NCBI GenBank assembly: GCA_019359045.1
Contig: JAHHIA010000001.1
Location: 310,001 to 374,000, forward strand
DNA: 64,000 nucleotides
From: Scytolyngbya sp. HA4215-MV1
Lineage (GTDB): Bacteria > Cyanobacteriota > Cyanobacteriia > Leptolyngbyales > Leptolyngbyaceae
Direction: 5' to 3'
The position numbers and the translations under genes were made by a program. Shown here piece by piece: positions 28,375 to 36,232 of this stretch; the stretch's first letter is position 1, and each line of letters opens with the position of its first letter. Under the pieces are notes generated by a model. It did no database searches. It was not told the DNA's origin and saw only the letters and a list, made by a program, of their open reading frames with translations.

Positions 28375-29214
28375 ATGGCAAAAATGTTTCCGATTGTGAC
28401 CGTAGATTGGCTACAAGCCCATCTCTCCGATCCTCAACTGGTCGTGATTGACTGTCGCTTTGCTCTCATGGAACCCACTGTCGGACAACAACAATACCAG
28501 ACGAGCCACATCCCAGGCGCTCACTACTTAGATTTGAATCGAGATCTGGCAGCTCCGGTCACCCAGCATGGCGGACGGCATCCCCTGCCAGATGTTGAGC
28601 AACTGGCAGCTAAATTGACGGCGATCGGCATCCACTCCGATCCACCCACACTGGTCATTGCTTATGATGATTCACGCTTTGCCTTTGCCGCGCGATTATG
28701 GTGGCTGCTGCGCTATTTAGGTCACGATTGTGTCGCTATACTAGATGGGGGTTTCCAGGCATGGCAAACAGCGGGATATGCAGTTACCGCCAAAATGCCT
28801 ACACCGAGATCGGGCTGTTTTGTGCCCCAGCCCCAATGGCAACAAGTGGTAGATATTGACACGGTCAAAATAAAGAAAGACTTGCCCGGAGTGGTGCTTG
28901 TTGATTCGCGCGAAGGCGATCGCTATCGCGGGGAACGGGAACCCATTGACCCGATTGCTGGACATATCCCCGGCGCTGTGAATTATCCCTGGCAAGAAGT
29001 GACCAACGAGCAGGGCAAGGTTAAACCGATCACAGATCAGCAAAGCCGTTGGGTATCGGTTCAGGATGCGGAAGAAGTTCTTGTCTACTGTGGTTCTGGT
29101 GTGACTGCCTGCGTCAATTTGTTGTCTCTGGAACTGGCAGGCATTGAAACTGGCAAACTTTATGCCGGCAGTTGGAGCGATTGGTGTTCATATTTGGGGG
29201 AAGGGGGAAGTTAG
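28375..29214 (+). CDS. Sulfurtransferase (rhodanese / mercaptopyruvate type)
   Basis: The 279 residues form two rhodanese domains. The N-terminal domain (VIDCRFAL, YQTSHIPGAHYLDL, HGGRHPLPD) is structural. The C-terminal domain (VLVDSREGDRYRGE, GHIPGAVNYPW) carries the active-site loop CGSGVTA, with Cys near residue 240. The loop sequence fits 3-mercaptopyruvate sulfurtransferase better than thiosulfate-specific enzymes. Start ATG 28375. Confidence 0.92.
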   Translation: MAKMFPIVTVDWLQAHLSDPQLVVIDCRFALMEPTVGQQQYQTSHIPGAHYLDLNRDLAAPVTQHGGRHPLPDVEQLAAKLTAIGIHSDPPTLVIAYDDSRFAFAARLWWLLRYLGHDCVAILDGGFQAWQTAGYAVTAKMPTPRSGCFVPQPQWQQVVDIDTVKIKKDLPGVVLVDSREGDRYRGEREPIDPIAGHIPGAVNYPWQEVTNEQGKVKPITDQQSRWVSVQDAEEVLVYCGSGVTACVNLLSLELAGIETGKLYAGSWSDWCSYLGEGGS

Positions 29215-29270
29215 AAGTGTGAGCGTTAGATGATAATCATGAGGTAAGGTTTCCTTTTTGTGCCATTGTC

Positions 29271-29786
29271 ATGAATTATCTGGTTGCTGTTTTATCCGAT
29301 CGCATCAAGGCAGAAGAAGCGTATTCTGCGCTCGAAAAAGAAGGACTGCCGATGGCTACGATCGCTATCTTAGGCAAAGGCTATAAAAGTGCAGATGAAT
29401 ATGGCTTGATTGATCCGAAAGAACAAGCGCTGAAACAATCGCGACTCATGGCATTTTGGCTGATTCCCTTCGGCTTTGCTGCTGGGTTAACTTTCAGCCT
29501 GATGACCAACCTCGATACCTTTGCCTGGGCTGGCGAAATCGGCAATCATATTGCGGGGGGAATCTTGGGTGCGCTGTCGGGGGCAATGGGCAGTGTGTTT
29601 GTGGGCGGTGGAGTGGGATTAATGTTTGGCGGGGGAGATGCGTTGCCCTACCGTAATCGTCTGGCAGCAGGCAAATATTTAGTTGTCGTAAAAGGGTCTG
29701 AAATGCTGACCCGTCAGGCAACTCGTGTCTTAAGGCAATTCGAGACCGAGAATATGCAAGGCTATGCGGAACCCGGCAGCCAATAA
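29271..29786 (+). CDS. Conserved cyanobacterial membrane protein
   Basis: The 171 residues begin with an alpha/beta stretch (NYLVAVLSDRIKAEEAYSALEKEGLP). Two hydrophobic, glycine-rich segments follow (about 62-85 and 95-128, with GGILGALSGAMGSVFVGGGVG). A second beta part LVVVKGSEMLTRQATRVL closes it. This resembles the 'general stress' sandwich in which a ferredoxin-like domain flanks a glycine-zipper hairpin. The function is unknown. It is 56 bases behind the sulfurtransferase. Confidence 0.75.
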   Translation: MNYLVAVLSDRIKAEEAYSALEKEGLPMATIAILGKGYKSADEYGLIDPKEQALKQSRLMAFWLIPFGFAAGLTFSLMTNLDTFAWAGEIGNHIAGGILGALSGAMGSVFVGGGVGLMFGGGDALPYRNRLAAGKYLVVVKGSEMLTRQATRVLRQFETENMQGYAEPGSQ

Positions 29787-29795
29787 AAGCGAGGA

Positions 29796-29827
29796 TAGCA
29801 TTGTCTGATGCAATTCAGACAATGCTA
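29796..29827. terminator. Hairpin between convergent genes
   Basis: A perfect 13-bp stem (TAGCATTGTCTGA / TCAGACAATGCTA) has a 6-base loop, 10 bases after the stop of the membrane-protein gene. There is no T run next to it, so termination may be weak or the hairpin may act in 3' end protection. Confidence 0.6.
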
Positions 29828-29935
29828 CCGGTCATACACTTTCGGTAAGGGAAATTAGTCGTCGGACAGGTGAATCATCACCCTAGACGTTAAAAAGTAG
29901 GGTTCAAAATCTAGAGCTCAAAGCCCAAAATTCAA

Positions 29936-30241
29936 CTATTTTCCACCGTAATAGAAAGCAATTTCCTTATCCTTCAAAGGGGCAAAGTCTGCATCCAGCA
30001 ACATCTGGTTGAGTTCTGCCTGGGGGATATGTTTGGCACCAATGCGAACAATGCGCGATCGCATGGTGTTGCTGACCCCACTACGTTGCCGTCCGGCTTC
30101 GAGTGCCATGACTTGGGTATAGAGACTCAGCTTTGCAGCAGGAATGGGAGAACCATCAAAGTCGATGCCCTGGGCGATCGCCACATCAATTGCATCTGCA
30201 CCGAGCGTTGTCGAAGATTGAGAATCCGTTTCAGAAGTCAT
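29936..30241 (-). CDS. Conserved small cyanobacterial protein (DUF4090-like)
   Basis: From ATG 30241 the product has 101 residues. ADAIDVAIAQGIDFDGSPIPAAKLSL and SGVSNTMRSRIVRIGAKHIPQAEL are highly regular helical segments, ending FAPLKDKEIAFYYGGK. The pattern recalls a cyanobacteria-specific family I associate with DUF4090; that name is from memory. No catalytic motif is visible. Confidence 0.7.
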   Translation of the reverse strand: MTSETDSQSSTTLGADAIDVAIAQGIDFDGSPIPAAKLSLYTQVMALEAGRQRSGVSNTMRSRIVRIGAKHIPQAELNQMLLDADFAPLKDKEIAFYYGGK

Positions 30242-30432
30242 CAAAAAGTCCAGAATTGAGTCACCAGACGCATTCTACCATTGGGTTTAGCTAAATCCTG
30301 GCAGGGCTCCAGTATCACCCAGGATGCGACCTGACCCGAACACCCTTCGCAGGAACCAACACAGTCGATAGAATAGGATTCCCCCCTGAAGGGCATCACT
30401 GCCGGACTACGGCATATTTATCATTGATTGAT

Positions 30433-30469
30433 ACAGCCAAAATCTAAAATCCAAAATCTAAAATCCAAA
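30433..30469. repeat. AAAATCC repeat run directly before the S4-protein start
   Basis: Five tandem heptamer-like units (AAAATCTAAAATCC type) end at the ATG 30470. They are open in frame and would falsely lengthen the S4 protein by 14 residues rich in Lys, Ile and Gln. Confidence 0.8.
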
Positions 30470-31252
30470 ATGGCATTACCCAGAGAAGAACTGCTAAAGG
30501 GAGTTGAACAACGTGAAACGATCGCCCGCGTGATTGACCAAGCGGATCAGGCAATCAGAACCTGGGAAGTAGTCACCACTGATTTCCTTTCACCGCCGGA
30601 ATTAGCAGAATCTCAACAGATTCTGGGTCGGCTGACGGAGATCCAGCGGATAGCCTGGGGCGGTTACCCTCAGGCAGAGCGCCAGCGCTTAGCGATCGCC
30701 CGTGCAGAGTTGCCCTTGGAGACCGCACAGATTGAGATTGCCGCGATCGACATTACGGGCAATTTCTTGTTTGACCCTGCCAACCACCGCGATTTTCTGG
30801 GTGCTTTGCTCGGCTCTGGTATTGTGCGCGAGAAAGTAGGAGATTTATTGGTATTGGGTGAACGGGGTGCCCAGGCGATCGTCGTACCAGAGTTGGTAGA
30901 ATTTTTGGAAATTAATTTAACTCAGGTGCGATCGGTGCCCGTCAAAACCCATCGCATTGATCTGAGCGAACTCAAAGTCCGAGAACCTAAGAAAAAGGAA
31001 ATCACCACGGTCGAAGCGTCTCTGCGTCTGGATGCGATCGCCTCAGCCGGATTTGGCATGTCCCGTAGCAAAATGGTGGATCTGATTACCGGGGGAGATG
31101 TGCGCGTCAATTGGAAAGAAATCACCCAGGCAAGCCAAGCGGTCAAATCCAGTGACCTGATTGCCATTCGTGGTAAAGGACGATTGGCAGTGGGCGAAAT
31201 TTCGGTTACTAAAAAAGAGCGTTATCGTGTGCAATTAACTCGCTGGATGTAA
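30470..31252 (+). CDS. Photosystem II S4 domain protein
   Basis: From ATG 30470 the product has 260 residues. The N-terminal two thirds (PREELLKGVEQRETIARVIDQA, DFLSPPELAE, WGGYPQAERQR) and the C-terminal S4 RNA-binding domain (RLDAIASAGFGMSRSKMVDLI, VNWKEIT, GKGRLAVGEI) match the family named 'photosystem II S4 domain protein', found in cyanobacteria and plastids. It probably binds RNA; the photosystem link rests on the family name. Start chosen after the heptamer repeats. Confidence 0.88.
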   Translation: MALPREELLKGVEQRETIARVIDQADQAIRTWEVVTTDFLSPPELAESQQILGRLTEIQRIAWGGYPQAERQRLAIARAELPLETAQIEIAAIDITGNFLFDPANHRDFLGALLGSGIVREKVGDLLVLGERGAQAIVVPELVEFLEINLTQVRSVPVKTHRIDLSELKVREPKKKEITTVEASLRLDAIASAGFGMSRSKMVDLITGGDVRVNWKEITQASQAVKSSDLIAIRGKGRLAVGEISVTKKERYRVQLTRWM

Positions 31253-31259
31253 CCCATTT

Positions 31260-31390
31260 CGAGAGTGAAAGAACAGGATGGGTAGTGCTTCAAAGGTGTT
31301 GTTGGTATTTTTGAAAGCTTTGCTGAGCAAAGCTTTCAAAAATACCAACAACATTTCTAAAACATAACCCGAGAGTGAAAGAACAGGATG
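31260..31390. repeat. 57-nt near-perfect palindrome bracketed by 21-bp direct repeats
   Basis: Two arms of 28 bases (31297-31324 and 31326-31353; outer end TGTTGTTGGT, centre TTTGCTGAGCAAA) are exact reverse complements around a single base. Identical 21-mers containing GAGAGTGAAAGAACAGGATG stand at 31260-31280 and 31370-31390. It starts 8 bases behind the S4-protein stop. No T run follows, so it is not a standard terminator. Confidence 0.85.
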
Positions 31391-31426
31391 AAAAATATTT
31401 TTGAGAGGATCTAATCTGCCAAAACG

Positions 31427-31633
31427 TTAACGCCGCAGAGACTCAAAAATAGCCGCGGAGACTAGAAAACATAAGGTTAGCGTCGTCAGACGTGCCAGCA
31501 GCCCGCCGAGAAACTCCATCATTGTCTCAACGTGGGAAAACACACCAAAGATAGCTGCAATCAAACACGCAACGGTAAAACCAAAAATTGCCAACATGCA
31601 ATATTTGAAAACTCTCGAAGCCAGATTAAACAT
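31427..31633 (-). CDS. Small two-helix membrane protein
   Basis: From ATG 31633 the product has 68 residues with two hydrophobic helices (YCMLAIFGFTVACLIAAIFG and LLARLTTLTLCFLVSAAIF), separated by a short polar loop with Glu and His. The frame is open 27 codons further, but those are poor. No family was recognised. It is co-oriented with the two genes to its right. Confidence 0.55.
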   Translation of the reverse strand: MFNLASRVFKYCMLAIFGFTVACLIAAIFGVFSHVETMMEFLGGLLARLTTLTLCFLVSAAIFESLRR

Positions 31634-31760
31634 AGGAAGAGGGTTGACTGATGAGTGTGACTGATTGATCAAGAACCTAATATTGAGGTAGGTAGCTGGT
31701 AGATGTGTTTTCAAACTGTCTACTAACTACCTACGGACATTTACCCTAAACCGTGTTGCG

Positions 31761-32123
31761 TTAGTCGTTAGTAAAGGTCAAGAAGTTGCCAAATGCACCG
31801 ATCGTTTTAATCGATCGTCCCGACAATTGGGTTGAATAAATGCTGTAAACCCCAAAATTGTGATGTTTGGTTTCTTGCTTTACTTTCTCTCTCAACTGTT
31901 GACGAAAGAGCGTATTACCAATCCCAAAGGCTCCTCTGCAGAGGCTCATTCCAATATCCTGTGCCTGGTTGGGCGGTGTAGCGTCAGCAAAGTTGACCTC
32001 TTTACACACAGCATTGGGCATCTCAGCCACAAAATAGTTTACGTATACTTCTTCAGACGGATTCGTTACGACCATCGAACTCGTAATCACGCCAAACGCA
32101 AGCAGATTCATCAATTTAGACAT
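31761..32123 (-). CDS. DUF4359-like secreted protein
   Basis: The 120 residues have an N-terminal hydrophobic segment (MNLLAFGVITSSMVVTNPS), then NYFVAEMPNAVCKE, MSLCRGAF and the end NFGVYSIYSTQL. Two cysteines and the F-S-I-Y-type motif agree with DUF4359, a cyanobacterial family of unknown function, probably periplasmic or anchored. Start ATG 32123. Confidence 0.7.
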   Translation of the reverse strand: MSKLMNLLAFGVITSSMVVTNPSEEVYVNYFVAEMPNAVCKEVNFADATPPNQAQDIGMSLCRGAFGIGNTLFRQQLREKVKQETKHHNFGVYSIYSTQLSGRSIKTIGAFGNFLTFTND

Positions 32124-32219
32124 AGCTGTGGGGGCAGTTTATTGGGAACTAGGAGTCGCGTTTGATCAACTCATCGATCAAACTTGGGAAAAAGTGGAGG
32201 CATGGGAATGTTGAGTGTT

Positions 32220-32552
32220 TCAGGCAAGGTGGCGCGACCCTTCAATGCATCGCAATAAGGGGATAGGTTCTACGATGAGTGTGGTTGCACTCAACCGTCC
32301 AATCACCCGAACCACATCTCCAGGCACCAGAGTAATTTTGCGGTTGCACCTTGCCGTCCACCAGGAACCTTGAAATTTAATCTGTCCATTTTGAATGGGT
32401 TGAATCACCCGAGTCACGATCGCCTCATTACCCAGCGGCGACAGACAATCAATGACTTCTAGCGGTAACACACCAGTTGAGCAAGCTTCTCCTGGGATGG
32501 GATGGGATAGCTGACCAAAAAGATGACGGAAAAAACGTGTGAAATTTAACAT
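32220..32552 (-). CDS. NfeD-like OB-fold protein
   Basis: From ATG 32552 the product has 110 residues. GNEAIVTRVIQPIQNGQIKFQGSWW and LVPGDVVRVIGRLSATTLIVEPI are the soluble OB domain of NfeD proteins. These accompany stomatin-like membrane scaffolds. Here the membrane part and a stomatin gene are both absent, which is common for cyanobacterial short NfeD homologues. The upstream 14 codons are poor and excluded. Confidence 0.75.
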   Translation of the reverse strand: MLNFTRFFRHLFGQLSHPIPGEACSTGVLPLEVIDCLSPLGNEAIVTRVIQPIQNGQIKFQGSWWTARCNRKITLVPGDVVRVIGRLSATTLIVEPIPLLRCIEGSRHLA

Positions 32553-32594
32553 GGATTCTCCTGAGTAAAGATTGGAAAGATACAGGGAATGCAA

Positions 32595-33088
32595 GGGACA
32601 ATCTGCTGTAGCGGGGGTGAGCGAATAGCGTTAGTTCATCTACCGGAACCCCGTCTACCGATCCATTTCGGGGACTGCATGGCATCTCCTTGGGCTAAAA
32701 CGGCACAATTATGAGGTCGTTAGGGAGCAGTTGCGTTGCGTCAATAATTTTGTTCTCAGTCAATGGCTGATGATTTAACTTTCTACGATCGCTCTCAAAG
32801 TTCCCATAGTGATAAGATCAGGACTTTTTCCTTATAGGTAAGCTAAATACTCAGTTTTTTTAAACTTCCAGCTTGAAAAACAGATTTAGTGAAATGCATC
32901 AGCCTGATTGTCAGATATAGCGCTGTCGTTTGTATCTAGCGCTCAACTTCTTCACCCTTCATCGCTTCTGCGAATAAGCTCGGTTCAAAGAAACTCAGAG
33001 AAAAATCGGAAAACTCAGAAAAACTCAGGAAAACTCAGGTTAAACTGAAAAGCATCTCAGCATGGGTGCAGTTCTTTCCAGGTAGTCA
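32595..33088. promoter_or_regulatory. Divergent region with 10-bp phased repeats before the STAND gene
   Basis: From 32991 to 33050 six consecutive 10-base units follow each other (AAACTCAGAG, AAAAATCGGA, AAACTCAGAA, AAACTCAGGA, AAACTCAGGT, TAAACTGAAA), ending about 40 bases before the start at 33089. The period equals one helical turn, so the array could be bent DNA or stacked binding sites. The rest of the region (to 32980) has no gene. Confidence 0.7.
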
Positions 33089-34468
33089 ATGAATTTCGTG
33101 GAGGCGTTCACCGTCGAAGAAGCGCTTGGGGTCGCAGACCAAGTCATCTTTGCAGCGACAGGGAAACACCTGAGCGATGTTCAGCAAGCAATTCTTCAGG
33201 GGTCTTTTCAATCTCTGACCTATGAGAAAATTGCTGAGAGTTATGGCTGCACGCCGGAATATTTAGGACAAGATGCAGGACCCAGTTTTTGGAAGTTGCT
33301 GACCCAAGCTTTGGGTGAAAAAGTCAGTAAGAATAATTTTCGATCCGCCCTGAAACGCCGATGGAAAGCTGACACCCAAACCACTGCGATCGCAGACCCG
33401 ATTGCTCAAGCTGAGACAGAGAGTAATGGTTTAACAGAAGATTGCAGTTTGTTTTCGCTCAATTCTCAAACCTATGTGGATTGGGATGCTGCACCCGATG
33501 TTTCGTTTTTTCTAGGGAGAACGAAAGAATTAAGCCAGTTGCAACAATGGATTGTGCTGGAAGGCTGTCGCCTGGTTGCTCTGACTGGGATTGGGGGCAT
33601 CGGCAAAACGGCACTTGCTGTGAAACTGGCACAAATAATGAGGGGACAGTTTGAGTTTGTCCTTTGGCGATCGCTCGATCAACGCCCGCTTCTGCCCTCT
33701 TTACTGGCTGATTTGAACCAATTTCTCTCACATCAATCCGAGGGTGGCCAGGGTTTCTCAGATCTCCCCACCTTCTTATCGCATTTGAGAAATCATCGCT
33801 GTCTGATTTTGCTCGATGGCTGGGAAGCGATTCTGCAAAACGGTGTTCATAGTGGTGCTTACTGCGAAGGCTACGAAAACTATGGAGAATTTTTGGAGCG
33901 CATTAGCAGTAGTGCGCATCAAAGCGTAGTGTTACTGACCAGCCGAGAAAAACCTAAGGCGGTGGCTGTCAATGCTGGAGAAAGACACCCCGTCCGCTCA
34001 ATCATGCTGGAAGGTTTAGGAGAACTGACTGGGCAAGAAATTTTTATTGCTAAAGGAAATTTCTCTGGCTCAGAAGGTGACTTGCGAATGCTGATTAAAC
34101 TCTATGATGGGCATCCTCTGGCTTTGAATGTAGTCGCCAATACCATTCTGGAGATTTTTAGCGGTGACATTGTTCAGTTTTTAGACCAGTTGACTGATAG
34201 TAGTGCCATTTTTGGCGACATGCGCGACTTACTCGATCGCCAGTTTCATCGTCTCTCAGATCTGGAAAAAACGGTTGTGCAGTGTCTGGCAGAGTACGAT
34301 GCTCCCTTGTCCATGACGACGCTTTTACAGGCATTGCCTCAAGTGCGATCGCCTATGCAATTACAAGAAGTGTTGCAGTCCCTAGTGCGACGATCGTTCC
34401 TCGAAGCCAAATTTGCTAAATATTCCCTGCAACCTCTGCTTGCGGAGTATCTCGCCCTCAATGTCTGA
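33089..34468 (+). CDS. STAND NTPase (N-terminal vMAP-like HTH + NB-ARC + winged helix)
   Basis: Residues 1-95 resemble the helical DNA-binding-like domain of vWA-MoxR-associated proteins (VEEALGVADQVIFAATGKHLSD, SLTYEKIAE, LGEKVSKNNFRSALK). Residues about 140-330 are NB-ARC: P-loop GIGGIGKT (167-174), Walker B LILLDGWE, sensor LLTSREKP, and GHPLALNVVA. A winged helix follows to 459. STAND ATPases are switches in signalling, including anti-phage defence. Unlike many relatives, no WD40, TPR or effector domain follows; the frame ends with the winged helix and no such remnant was seen behind it. Confidence 0.85.
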   Translation: MNFVEAFTVEEALGVADQVIFAATGKHLSDVQQAILQGSFQSLTYEKIAESYGCTPEYLGQDAGPSFWKLLTQALGEKVSKNNFRSALKRRWKADTQTTAIADPIAQAETESNGLTEDCSLFSLNSQTYVDWDAAPDVSFFLGRTKELSQLQQWIVLEGCRLVALTGIGGIGKTALAVKLAQIMRGQFEFVLWRSLDQRPLLPSLLADLNQFLSHQSEGGQGFSDLPTFLSHLRNHRCLILLDGWEAILQNGVHSGAYCEGYENYGEFLERISSSAHQSVVLLTSREKPKAVAVNAGERHPVRSIMLEGLGELTGQEIFIAKGNFSGSEGDLRMLIKLYDGHPLALNVVANTILEIFSGDIVQFLDQLTDSSAIFGDMRDLLDRQFHRLSDLEKTVVQCLAEYDAPLSMTTLLQALPQVRSPMQLQEVLQSLVRRSFLEAKFAKYSLQPLLAEYLALNV

Positions 34469-34849
34469 GAAAACACTTGAGAGTACCGTGATTTAATCGC
34501 TGCATCGCTCTAGCCAGAGCAGCCATCCTCCCAGAGATAGATTGTTAAAAGGTGAAGGGGTCAATTTATGAACTGTCACTTAGAGAATTGTGATCAAGAT
34601 CAGTCGCCTCTAAAATTTTTGCAGTACATAAAAATGTATTGATCGACTTTAACTGATTGAATTTTCACATCTCGCTAGCCCAATCAGTTGGGTCGTTGAT
34701 TCAACCAGTGGTACAGGTTACGGGTTGAACTAAGATAAAGAAATTTCCTACTTTAAGGAATTTCTGAACGGTTTTTGTAGGTTTGCGTGTAGGTTTGCGT
34801 CCACCCTCTCACCATTCATATTCGGGTGCCCCCCAGGTAGGCATTTACC
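34469..34849. other. Intergenic region between the STAND and 424-residue genes
   Basis: The 381 bases hold no gene. GTAGGTTTGCGT occurs twice in direct tandem at 34777-34800, and GAAATTTCC/GGAATTTC form a loose inverted repeat near 34740-34767. The AT-rich part from 34600 to 34670 may hold a promoter. Confidence 0.4.
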
Positions 34850-36124
34850 ATGTCAGATTACTCCTATCAGCACTTTCGGCAAGACTCCGATCGCCTCTAC
34901 CGTCATCTACTTAATCTTAGAAAACTTGAATCTCCGGTTGTCACACTCGATTATTTCCGGAGACTGTTCATAGAGGGTGTTGAATATTCCGAACCTGCCG
35001 TTTTGTCTTCACTTCATCGGATTGCGACTTCCCCCTGGGCGGAGCAAGAATTTGCTTCCATCCTCAATCGCTGCTGTTATATTTTGATCAATTACTGGTG
35101 GCTCCAATCTGATTCCAGACAGGCGACTGTTGATCTGGTTCGCCTACTTAACCATGCATCCCCCATTCCCGTTAGCTTCCCCCCTGCCAAGCGGCTTAGG
35201 GGCCTGGTGAAAGAATTTACATTCACCGAGCAGTTTTCGGAATTGCAAGATCGGGCGCGAACCGTAGATAAAGATCTTTATCCTCAAGGGGATACCAAAC
35301 GTCAGCCCGTCAAAGATTTGTTGCCCCGGTATCCTTTTCTTTTTCCCTATTGTCTCCTCAACTGGGATAGTAGCGAAACGGGCGATCTGGCTGTGCGGCA
35401 CCTGCAAACCAAAAAAGAGCGTCAGTTTGAACAAGATCTGCTGAAGTATACGACTCAACTACTGCGGCGATCGCACGGCTCATCCCGAACTGCCTCACTC
35501 ACCGCTGTCAAAAACCCAACCCTATTAAGCGATGATGAGCTAAAAACTGCCATCAAACAATTTGCTGGCAAAATCGAAGGTTCTCAAACCTATCGAGATT
35601 CTGCAAAGCAATTTTTAATTCGTACTCGTCAGGTGACATCGTATCGAGCAGTCAAACAGCAAATTTACGAATATCTCACTGCTTCAATCAAACCAGAATA
35701 TGGCAAACATCGATTTAATCGCTGGCTTGCCGAGCAGTTAGACAACCTATTGCCCCATCACGATCATCTGGAACCCAATGGTGCTCTCTTGGTACAGACC
35801 TGTGGGCATCTGCTAGAGTCCCTCATTGCCAGCCCAAAAAGAACCAACAATCATTTCATCTTTGTAGACATGGCAGGCAACCTGGGCGCAACTGCGACAG
35901 TTGGGCTACTTCTGAAACTCGTTTTAATCTGTCGCGACGTAAAATCTCATGCAGAAGCGATGAAAGCCCATGTTGCTAAACGCTTTTCGATCATGCTGAA
36001 GTACTACGGCAGCAGTCTGAGAAGTGAAACGGAGTGGTTGGTGAAATGTCTAGAAAACTGGCTCCTGGCCTCCAGTATCCACTTTGGGCAGGCGGATTTC
36101 TCCTGGATCGGGATATTGGAGTAG
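34850..36124 (+). CDS. Unrecognised 424-residue protein
   Basis: No family was recognised. The protein is soluble and helix-rich. The N-terminal part (1-120) contains YQHFRQDSDRLYRHLLNL and LHRIATSPWAEQEF. The middle (about 150-215) is basic, with PRYPFLFPYCLLNWDSSETG. Residues about 225-260 are Ser/Lys-rich. The C-terminal half (about 300-424) has RFNRWLAEQLDNLLP and ELLESL-like helices and ends SWIGILE. No P-loop, metal site, signal peptide or membrane segment is visible. It follows the STAND gene in the same direction after 381 bases, so it probably has its own promoter. Base composition is like its neighbours. Confidence 0.8.
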   Translation: MSDYSYQHFRQDSDRLYRHLLNLRKLESPVVTLDYFRRLFIEGVEYSEPAVLSSLHRIATSPWAEQEFASILNRCCYILINYWWLQSDSRQATVDLVRLLNHASPIPVSFPPAKRLRGLVKEFTFTEQFSELQDRARTVDKDLYPQGDTKRQPVKDLLPRYPFLFPYCLLNWDSSETGDLAVRHLQTKKERQFEQDLLKYTTQLLRRSHGSSRTASLTAVKNPTLLSDDELKTAIKQFAGKIEGSQTYRDSAKQFLIRTRQVTSYRAVKQQIYEYLTASIKPEYGKHRFNRWLAEQLDNLLPHHDHLEPNGALLVQTCGHLLESLIASPKRTNNHFIFVDMAGNLGATATVGLLLKLVLICRDVKSHAEAMKAHVAKRFSIMLKYYGSSLRSETEWLVKCLENWLLASSIHFGQADFSWIGILE

Positions 36125-36232
36125 CGGGAGCGCAGGGGAAAAGGAGCAAGATTAAAGACCCGGGACGAGTGATGGTGGGAGAGTAAAGGAGATAAGGGAA
36201 GTTTGGAGTTTTCAGGAGCCGCTTCTCCCCCA

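Noticed and set aside
32991-33050. CRISPR-like array
   Set aside because: Units are only 10 bp and directly adjacent without spacers; no cas genes are present.
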